Source: a virus. Taken from it: a DNA stretch of 21,700 nucleotides. The translations under genes and the position numbers were made by a program. Below are positions 1 to 5,256 of the stretch, one piece after another (within the stretch, counting starts at the first letter, position 1; each line of letters begins with the position of its first letter). The notes beneath the pieces were generated by a model. That model searched no databases, had not been told where the DNA came from, and was given only the letters and a program-made list of their open reading frames with translations. Location of the stretch: positions 1 through 21,700 of IMG/VR virus record IMGVR_UViG_3300037427_001410; one strand, 5' to 3'.

Positions 1-631
1 TCTCTGAATCAGTTTTGGCACTTACTATGTATTTGTAGCAAGGAATTCCTTTATCATTCAGTCTTTGAATCCCATCTCTAAATGCAGAAAAGATAGGATG
101 TTGTTCTATTGGGCCATCGTGTTCGTATTTGTCCTTCCACAAGTCGTACTTGTTAGCCCATATACCTACTGCGATAGGATAGTCTGCTTCTCGCTTTTTC
201 TTTCTCTTCCCATTGACATTCCATTCAGAAGCACAGATTGTATCTATTAGGAATGTCCAACACAGTTGTTGTTCGATGTCAAAATGCTTGTCCATATGTC
301 TATCATCAATCATAAATATGATGTATCTCACTTTACGACTTCGCATATCATGAATCCAATCATTCCAGTATGTTGTCTGCCCACCGATGTCAGCAGTTTT
401 CACAGTATGTGCATCACCGTCTAACTTGATGTATTTTCTAGAAGCACGTTGTAATCCCACTGTCCTAGTTTTGATATCAGGCACATCTCCTCTAGTTCTT
501 AGTTGATGGTTGAGTGTAGTCTTACCTGCTCTAGTTGCTCCGTAAATTCCAAAGTTTATCGCGTGGACTCTTTGGTATATCTTATTCAGTCCCTCGACAA
601 TCAGTATGGCGAAACCCGCCATCACTGACAT
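1..631 (-). CDS. Arf/Ras-like small GTPase (3' end cut by window edge)
   Basis: Partial gene; 210 residues are readable from an ATG at 631 and the reading frame is still open at base 1. All nucleotide-binding motifs are visible: P-loop GATRAGKT (residues 31-38), a candidate switch I threonine in RTVGL (T57), G3 DIGGQ (81-85) with the catalytic-type glutamine, G4 NKYD (160-163) and G5 SAK (204-206). The TVGL and DIGGQ spacing resembles the Arf/Arl branch (PTIGF...WDVGGQ) more than bacterial Era/Obg GTPases. The N-terminus is hydrophobic (residues 4-15), perhaps a membrane-contacting helix as in Arf, and a lysine-rich insertion lies at 141-147. The start is chosen because GGTGATTG sits just upstream, overlapping the previous stop; an alternative ATG is at 622. 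It follows two small membrane-protein genes at the end of the capsid operon. Expected activity is GTP binding and hydrolysis; the role in the virus is unknown. Confidence 0.88.
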   Translation of the reverse strand, partial: MSVMAGFAILIVEGLNKIYQRVHAINFGIYGATRAGKTTLNHQLRTRGDVPDIKTRTVGLQRASRKYIKLDGDAHTVKTADIGGQTTYWNDWIHDMRSRKVRYIIFMIDDRHMDKHFDIEQQLCWTFLIDTICASEWNVNGKRKKKREADYPIAVGIWANKYDLWKDKYEHDGPIEQHPIFSAFRDGIQRLNDKGIPCYKYIVSAKTDSE

Positions 632-635
632 TCAA

Positions 636-860
636 TCACCACAAGTGGTTCCAGAAATCTACTAAGCCATTCCATGCTATTGAAAGAGTATTGATACCAA
701 GAACTGCCATAGCCTGTCCTATTACAAAACTAGTGAGACAGGATACTGCCCCCCAAAACCAGAACCTAGCCCGTAAGAACCAGATATCAGCAGAGTGCGC
801 TCTTTGTAGGTCATAGGCAAGAGTGGATTCATCCATTCCAAATAGGATTTCGCTGACCAC
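636..860 (-). CDS. small single-span membrane protein
   Basis: 74 aa, starting at GTG (860) behind a purine-rich GGAGTGGTG stretch; an in-frame ATG at 836 is an alternative. I do not recognise the family. One clear hydrophobic segment (about residues 35-59, containing GAVSCLTSFVIGQAMAVLGI) predicts a transmembrane helix, and the C-terminus is tryptophan-rich. The gene starts 13 bases after the stop of another membrane protein and ends 4 bases before the GTPase start, so the three are almost certainly co-translated. It could be a holin-like or membrane-anchor protein, but nothing in the sequence decides this. Confidence 0.7.
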   Translation of the reverse strand: MVSEILFGMDESTLAYDLQRAHSADIWFLRARFWFWGAVSCLTSFVIGQAMAVLGINTLSIAWNGLVDFWNHLW

Positions 861-873
861 TCACACCACTCCC

Positions 874-1287
874 TCACTGATTTTCTATTGTTAAGAAAGA
901 GGGACTAACTCCTTGTTCTTCCGCCTTTATTGTTGGTAGATTGGGGTCACCATACATTGGGGCTATCTGGAAGTTGGTCTGGAATTGCTTCATGGAATCC
1001 TTGACCCTTCTCTTGTTCTGCTCCTCTCTCTCCTTTCTACCCCAATATCCGTCGATTGCTCTCCTTAGTAGGAAATCCTCAATGTAGTCGCTGATGAAGA
1101 CATCGAATAATACCTTCACCATTAATATTGCACCAATCGTACTAACTCCAAATAGGACTGCATGTGCCTCTGCACCATATGGGAAGGATATCCCATATTC
1201 TGCATATGCTAGTACGTTCACTCCGCTTACTGCTCCAACGAACAGTATCGCCATTATCATTCTTGTATCATTTTCTAAACTTGGCAT
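874..1287 (-). CDS. two-span membrane protein with basic C-terminal tail
   Basis: 137 aa from ATG 1287 (GTGATATT just upstream); an in-frame TTG at 1299 would add four residues but is less likely. Two hydrophobic stretches (about residues 7-26 and 42-68) predict a hairpin membrane anchor. The C-terminal half is soluble and charged, with an RKEREEQNKRR stretch followed by a proline-rich end. Family not recognised. It follows the beta-rich 103-aa gene, overlaps no neighbour, and precedes another small membrane protein and the GTPase. The basic tail would be a natural docking face for a soluble partner, which is inference only. Confidence 0.75.
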   Translation of the reverse strand: MPSLENDTRMIMAILFVGAVSGVNVLAYAEYGISFPYGAEAHAVLFGVSTIGAILMVKVLFDVFISDYIEDFLLRRAIDGYWGRKEREEQNKRRVKDSMKQFQTNFQIAPMYGDPNLPTIKAEEQGVSPSFLTIENQ

Positions 1288-1291
1288 AATA

Positions 1292-1603
1292 TCACGCAAA
1301 AGTCACCGTTACTGCACAGGTTCCACTTCCAGTTATCTGAACGTAGAGTCCTTCAGCCGCAATCACCCCATGCATGTCAAATTCCATATTGAATGCGTTA
1401 TTTGCAGTATTGTTCCCAGAAGGAACGTTGATTCTAACTATCTCTAAGTCGCCAGATGTGGTAGTGTCATGACTATCCCACACCTTGACGACATTTGCAT
1501 CTGCATTTACGGAAGTAACGTGTATGCTCACCAGTTTGCATCTAGCGGAAGAAACTACCTTGCTTGCAGATATTACTCCACTGCTTGAACATCCCCCTAC
1601 CAT
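1292..1603 (-). CDS. small beta-rich structural protein (decoration/fibre-like)
   Basis: 103 aa; ATG at 1603 overlaps the stop of the SAP-domain gene (TGATG), so translation is coupled. The protein is dominated by alternating hydrophobic/polar strands and ends with EGLYVQITGSGTCAVTVTF. That ending resembles the small beta-sandwich proteins common in marine viral head genes, in which a 'GLYV.VTGTG..VTV' terminus recurs. No transmembrane segment or enzymatic motif is visible. Its place downstream of capsid and decoration genes supports a virion-surface or head-fibre role. This is a resemblance from memory of a type of protein, not a confirmed family assignment. Confidence 0.65.
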   Translation of the reverse strand: MVGGCSSSGVISASKVVSSARCKLVSIHVTSVNADANVVKVWDSHDTTTSGDLEIVRINVPSGNNTANNAFNMEFDMHGVIAAEGLYVQITGSGTCAVTVTFA

Positions 1604-2115
1604 CAGGCTCCCTCCACTAGCCTCTCAATGAGGTCAGCCTTTTTACCTTCTGTTGATAATCCCCTCTCTTCTAACAGAATTTTCAACTTTGCAACTGTGA
1701 GTTTATCGAGTTTCGGAGGTAGTGGTGCTAGTGTTTTCTCCTCGACTATTTCCTCTTCTACTATTTTCTCTTCTACTATTTCCTCTACGACTTCAGGCTT
1801 CTTTCCGAAGGTCTTCTTAACGAATCCGCCCTTCCTCGGCATTACCTTTTCTCTGATGTTCTTGATGTCATCATCATCCGAGAGGTCTGGGTGATTGCTC
1901 TTGAGAGCATCTAACTTGTATAGTGCTAACCTTGGAAGCATCTTCTCATCAGATTCTGTGAATTCCACAGTAACTGCACTAGCATGTCCCAACATGTTAA
2001 TCGCATATATCAATGGTATTTCCGTACCACTGTCATATCCTATCGTGTATTCAATACCCCCGTATCTACATACAAGGGGTTGTACTCTGTTTTCTCGTAA
2101 CTTTACCATAGCCAT
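1603..2115 (-). CDS. SAP-domain protein of the head module
   Basis: 170 aa, ATG 2115 behind a textbook GGTGAT site. Three parts are visible: an N-terminal globular region (1-100), an acidic linker made of EIVEE-type repeats (about 109-127), and a C-terminal SAP motif (about 138-167) with the pattern LTVAKLKILLEERGLSTEGK followed by KADLIERL. SAP motifs are short helix-turn-helix-like folds that bind DNA. In a capsid operon this suggests a head-completion or DNA-contacting virion protein, with the N-terminal part perhaps holding the capsid. The gene lies after the 119-aa decoration-like gene and a strong RNA hairpin. The SAP call is secure from the pattern; the role is inference. Confidence 0.8.
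   Translation of the reverse strand: MAMVKLRENRVQPLVCRYGGIEYTIGYDSGTEIPLIYAINMLGHASAVTVEFTESDEKMLPRLALYKLDALKSNHPDLSDDDDIKNIREKVMPRKGGFVKKTFGKKPEVVEEIVEEKIVEEEIVEEKTLAPLPPKLDKLTVAKLKILLEERGLSTEGKKADLIERLVEGA
1745..1789. repeat. three tandem 15-bp units inside the SAP gene
   Basis: Three adjacent 15-base units beginning ACTATTT(C/T)CTCTTCT on the plus strand differ by only a few bases. They encode the glutamate/isoleucine/valine linker (EEIVE-like repeat) between the N-terminal part and the SAP motif. This is a likely length-variable linker produced by slippage. Confidence 0.75.
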
Positions 2116-2134
2116 AGTATCACCAATTTGTGGG

Positions 2135-2176
2135 GTAGTAACCCCCTTCCTGTTACTCTAGGAAGAGGGTCACTAC
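2135..2176 (-). promoter_or_regulatory. 17-bp RNA hairpin between decoration and SAP genes
   Basis: Arms 2135-2151 and 2160-2176 enclose an 8-base loop. Read as minus-strand RNA, all 17 positions pair, including two G-U wobbles; in plus-strand RNA those same two positions would be A-C mismatches. The structure lies in the 73-base gap between two genes, 19 bases before the downstream start codon, and is not followed by a U-run. It may act as an attenuator, a processing site, a 3'-end stabiliser for the capsid transcript, or a control of SAP-gene translation. Confidence 0.65.
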
Positions 2177-2188
2177 TTTATGTTTTAC

Positions 2189-2548
2189 TCAAAGAAGCCC
2201 GAATACTCGGACTCTTACCATGTTGACTGTTGTGGCTCCGTTAGCGGTGGCCGCACCAGTTGACATAATGGTGGAGTGAAGTTTGAAGGACGTTCTGGAT
2301 TCATAGTCCCCAGTCGCACTAACTTCACAGTGTACGCTATCTACCACTACATTTGTGCCAGATTCTTCCCTACCAGTAATCATTACTTGATGTACGGTAG
2401 ACAGACCCAAAGCGGATGCGTTTACTACAACTCCACCAGTCTCGTATGCAGTGATGTTGCAAAGCGCATCAACATAGTACTCATCAGCACTGACCTTGGG
2501 GCCACTGAAGCCCTTATGGTCAGGGATTAAAGTAACAGTTATTGCCAC
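2189..2548 (-). CDS. probable capsid decoration or minor head protein
   Basis: 119 aa from GTG 2548, preceded by a strong GAGGTGG site 9 bases after the capsid gene stop. The sequence is beta-rich and small-residue-rich with no charge clusters, typical of a virion surface protein: strands such as GGVVVNASALG and TNVVVDSVHCEV alternate with short loops. The position directly behind the major capsid gene is where tailed viruses usually encode their head-decoration protein. No family motif is recognised. It could instead be a head-completion protein. Confidence 0.6.
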   Translation of the reverse strand: MAITVTLIPDHKGFSGPKVSADEYYVDALCNITAYETGGVVVNASALGLSTVHQVMITGREESGTNVVVDSVHCEVSATGDYESRTSFKLHSTIMSTGAATANGATTVNMVRVRVFGLL

Positions 2549-2557
2549 TTAACCACC

Positions 2558-3943
2558 TCACGCACTCTTTAGGTTGGTTATCTTACCCTGTCCCTTGAAG
2601 AAGGAACAAGCAGTCTCGCCCATCGTGCGGTATAGCCCTTGGTTACCCAACTTGCCAACACCGAATGGGTTGCCGTTGGAGATACCATCCTCAAAGTACT
2701 GAGTTGGCTTCATGACTGATAGCCACAGGTGGTCCGTGTCTAGAATCATTATGTCGCTTAGGGTGTTCGTGACCGTAGATGCGCTGGTCGACGGCATGTC
2801 CTTTGTTGGGATGATGGGTATGTCGTAGTAGGTTGCTACGCGGAAACCGACTTCAGCACCCTTTGGACCCCTAACTCCGTTGTGGGTTGGGACAACTTCC
2901 TTCCTGTCCATGAACCTCTCTTGGCTCTGTAGCAGGTCAGAGATGTGCTGAATAGTGTCGTATCCAGTTAGCATTACCTTTGGACTTCCACCGTTCTGCC
3001 TTAGTCTCCTAATCATGTCGTTTAGTATCGACAGAGTTAGGACTCTTGCGTTAGGGGCGGCGTAACTTGTACCGTAGTCAACCTCTGCGTCTAGGAAAGA
3101 TGCAGTGGATGCCACGCTCTCGCTACTGTCCGAACCAGTGATGGTAACAGTCCTTACAGACCCGAAAATCTGCGTTAGGTCTGTTAGGTCGTCATCGGTT
3201 GGGTCGCCAGCATCGCCCTTGCTGATGTTGGTCAGGTCGTTAGACCACATGTCAGCAATCTCTGCGGCTGATGATACAATCTTGTGTAGCGAAGTGTAGT
3301 TCCTCTCCACGTTGGTTGCGCCACTCTTGTCATCGTATGCCTCAAGGGGTAGTAGAAGCATCTTGTTCTGAGACTCAGCGTGGTGCTTGCCCATGTCCTC
3401 ACGGACAATAGCCCTGATGTCACCAACACCGTCGTCAATAGCGGCTAGTTCCATACCGAGTTCCGAGAACTCAAACTTGTGAGCCACGGTCTTCGGGCTA
3501 ACGTAGAGTTTCGCATACTCAGGAGACAGAGCGGGTATGTTGCTCAATGCCTCGTTCTCAGGTACTCCACCAATTAGGTCAGCCTTTGGTGAGGCGGAAC
3601 CTGCGGCTCCTGCTCCAACTGCGAAGGTGCTTCCAGAGCCACCTTGTGGTCGGCTCTTTAGGACTCTCCAACCGCTAGAGGTGTAAGGCCTCTTAGCAAT
3701 CATGGACAGTGCGTTAACCTCTTGGTTAAGCATTGACCATACCTTCTGTCCGTAAAGGACGTTGTATAGGTCGCCTAGTCCAGTAGCCCCAGTAAAGGGA
3801 TTACCTTCTGTGCTTGTTACATCGTGGGGAGTTCCGAACCCTCCAACAATACCTGCGCTCTTCATAAGAGCATCACCCTGACTTCCACGAAGTCCGTAGG
3901 TAGATGCTTCTAAGTCTTTCATCGTTCTAATATATCCAGTCAT
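2558..3943 (-). CDS. major capsid protein (HK97-fold type)
   Basis: 461 aa, ATG 3943 behind TAAGGAG (which overlaps the stop of the protease gene). The call rests mainly on gene order: it directly follows a prohead protease/scaffold and precedes a decoration-like gene, as in HK97-type head operons. Length and composition fit: few cysteines, glycine/alanine/serine-rich loops, a helical segment near residues 180-205 (possible spine helix) and a late beta-rich region. The N-terminal ~50 residues may be a removable delta-type domain processed by the upstream protease. No single diagnostic motif exists for this fold, so the assignment is by context plus general appearance. Confidence 0.8.
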   Translation of the reverse strand: MTGYIRTMKDLEASTYGLRGSQGDALMKSAGIVGGFGTPHDVTSTEGNPFTGATGLGDLYNVLYGQKVWSMLNQEVNALSMIAKRPYTSSGWRVLKSRPQGGSGSTFAVGAGAAGSASPKADLIGGVPENEALSNIPALSPEYAKLYVSPKTVAHKFEFSELGMELAAIDDGVGDIRAIVREDMGKHHAESQNKMLLLPLEAYDDKSGATNVERNYTSLHKIVSSAAEIADMWSNDLTNISKGDAGDPTDDDLTDLTQIFGSVRTVTITGSDSSESVASTASFLDAEVDYGTSYAAPNARVLTLSILNDMIRRLRQNGGSPKVMLTGYDTIQHISDLLQSQERFMDRKEVVPTHNGVRGPKGAEVGFRVATYYDIPIIPTKDMPSTSASTVTNTLSDIMILDTDHLWLSVMKPTQYFEDGISNGNPFGVGKLGNQGLYRTMGETACSFFKGQGKITNLKSA

Positions 3944-3957
3944 TTTTCATCAACTCC

Positions 3958-4641
3958 TTAATTTCCCCTCGTCAGGTTGTGAATGTCATCCCATGACATC
4001 TCTGCGGCTTCCTCAACAGTAGTTGGGTAGCCTTCAGGGATACCAAAGGCGACTTCAGTAGCCTTACGAATATCATCATCTTTCTCGGTAAGAGACTTGC
4101 GTAGTTCTGCAAACTCAGCCTTTAGTCCGGCAACATCGACGCGAGCATCATACTCTGCTCTCTCAGCAGTGGACTTCCTAACAGATAGTTCCTCTTGGAA
4201 CCTGTCAGCAAAAGTCTTGCTTAGGTTGTCGTATGCCATTCTCTCTAGTTGCTCGGCCTTGAACGCCTCATATGCCTTCTCGACATTATCGTGCGTCAAG
4301 TTGAGGGTAGTGAAATCACTGTCCTCTAGTCCCTTGCTAACAGAGAGGGCCTTTGGAGTGGACTTTGGGTTTCCGTTAGTAACTACTTCCTCGCCAGCCT
4401 CGTTTCCTTCAGCCTCGGTAGGTGCGTCATCTCCGCCGGGTAGACCTTTCTTCTCTTCGTCCATCTCGTCATCCTCCTTCATCTCCATGTCTTCCATCTC
4501 ATCCTCGGACTCCATTTCGTCGTCGCCCTTGTATGACATGTTTTCCATATCGCTTTCTTCTTCATCTTCCTTGTGGATTTGTCCAACTTGCTTCATCAAA
4601 TCGTTCAACTCCTCAAGTGCTTTTTCCAATTTTTCACTCAT
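3958..4641 (-). CDS. scaffold protein from internal in-frame start
   Basis: An ATG at 4641 inside the protease gene, in frame, is preceded at 7 bases by GGAGGTGA, the strongest ribosome binding site in the window. It would give a separate 227-aa scaffold (MSEKLEKALEELNDL...) containing the acidic stretch, coiled coil and C-terminal MSWDDIH peptide without the protease. Nested scaffold genes of this kind are known from phage lambda (C/Nu3). The site is directly visible; actual use of it is inferred. Confidence 0.6.
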   Translation of the reverse strand: MSEKLEKALEELNDLMKQVGQIHKEDEEESDMENMSYKGDDEMESEDEMEDMEMKEDDEMDEEKKGLPGGDDAPTEAEGNEAGEEVVTNGNPKSTPKALSVSKGLEDSDFTTLNLTHDNVEKAYEAFKAEQLERMAYDNLSKTFADRFQEELSVRKSTAERAEYDARVDVAGLKAEFAELRKSLTEKDDDIRKATEVAFGIPEGYPTTVEEAAEMSWDDIHNLTRGN

Positions 4642-5166
4642 TTTATTTTCACCTCCAACATCTCTTTTCAAAATGTCGAATTTTGCTTCTGGGTTAATTC
4701 CTTTTTCACAGATTGTAACTTCATGTAATTCCAAACGGTCTATCTCGTTGTATTCTCCATGTTCGTCAGATGTTCTCTGCTTCTTAGAAATTGCTTGCCC
4801 TCCTATACTAAATGACCTAAGTGTTCCTTTTCGGATTCCTCTTGAAATTTCTTTTGCCTTCTCTATGTCATCTCTCATTTTGATTACGACATAGAACCCA
4901 ACGTCATCTACTGCGGTCTTGTGTAGATTTCCGTTTTTGTCTCGATATTTCTCGATTACCTCCCCGACTTGAACATTTGAATGGTTTGACATTACATTCC
5001 TGTACTTCTGTTCTCCCATGTATTGCTTTACGGCTTTGTCTAATGCACTAAGAGTAATTAAGTCGTTTTGCTTATCGACCATTTCTATTGACGCATATCC
5101 CCCTATGACTAATCCATCTGATTTTAGAATTGTAAACTCGTTGTTGTTTTCTGCCTTTAGTAGCAT
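3958..5166 (-). CDS. prohead maturation protease fused to scaffold
   Basis: 402 aa from ATG 5166; an in-frame TTG at 5199 would add 11 residues, but a TATA-like box at 5207-5213 favours 5166. Residues 1-170 match the HK97-type prohead serine protease. The histidine lies in NVMSNHSNVQVGEV (H62), the serine in LRSFSIGG (S120), and the family's closing element is ELHEVTICEKGINPEAKF. Residues about 200-245 are an intensely acidic Asp/Glu/Met stretch, followed by a helical coiled-coil region (about 285-370) typical of scaffolding protein. The C-terminus ends MSWDDIHNLTRGN, a peptide shared with other proteins here. The protease should cleave scaffold and capsid termini during head maturation. The scaffold half also has its own internal start. 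Confidence 0.88.
   Translation of the reverse strand: MLLKAENNNEFTILKSDGLVIGGYASIEMVDKQNDLITLSALDKAVKQYMGEQKYRNVMSNHSNVQVGEVIEKYRDKNGNLHKTAVDDVGFYVVIKMRDDIEKAKEISRGIRKGTLRSFSIGGQAISKKQRTSDEHGEYNEIDRLELHEVTICEKGINPEAKFDILKRDVGGENKMSEKLEKALEELNDLMKQVGQIHKEDEEESDMENMSYKGDDEMESEDEMEDMEMKEDDEMDEEKKGLPGGDDAPTEAEGNEAGEEVVTNGNPKSTPKALSVSKGLEDSDFTTLNLTHDNVEKAYEAFKAEQLERMAYDNLSKTFADRFQEELSVRKSTAERAEYDARVDVAGLKAEFAELRKSLTEKDDDIRKATEVAFGIPEGYPTTVEEAAEMSWDDIHNLTRGN
4649..4656 (-). promoter_or_regulatory. internal ribosome binding site for scaffold
   Basis: GGAGGTGA on the minus strand, fully complementary to the 3' end of archaeal 16S rRNA, 7 bases before the in-frame ATG at 4641. It also encodes Gly-Gly-Glu of the fusion protein, in the linker right after the protease domain. 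Confidence 0.6.
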
Positions 5167-5206
5167 ATCTCCTGAGAGTAACACTCCCAAAAATTTCAAC
5201 TCTTAC

Positions 5207-5213
5207 TATTTAA
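5207..5213 (-). promoter_or_regulatory. candidate TATA box for capsid operon
   Basis: TTAAATA on the minus strand lies in an A/T-rich gap between ligase and protease genes. An archaeal start site about 25 bases downstream would fall near 5184, leaving a short leader before ATG 5166. The fit is reasonable, but A/T-rich matches are common by chance. Confidence 0.35.
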
Positions 5214-5216
5214 CAT

Positions 5217-5256
5217 AATATGCAAAATCAATTAGGAAGTTCTAATTTTGCATATT
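5217..5256 (-). promoter_or_regulatory. 12-bp inverted repeat at ligase 3' end
   Basis: Perfect 12-base arms (5217-5228 and 5245-5256, AATATGCAAAAT and its complement) flank the ligase stop codon with a 16-base spacer; three more base pairs can form inside it. It could be a terminator-like hairpin ending the upstream transcript or an operator next to the TATA-like box at 5207-5213. Confidence 0.5.

Noticed and set aside
4097-4894. Long plus-strand open frame (265 aa) opposite the protease/scaffold gene
   Set aside because: Serine/leucine-rich antisense shadow of the acidic scaffold; no ribosome site and no sensible protein features. Other plus-strand frames, such as 10780-11499, are shadows of the same kind.
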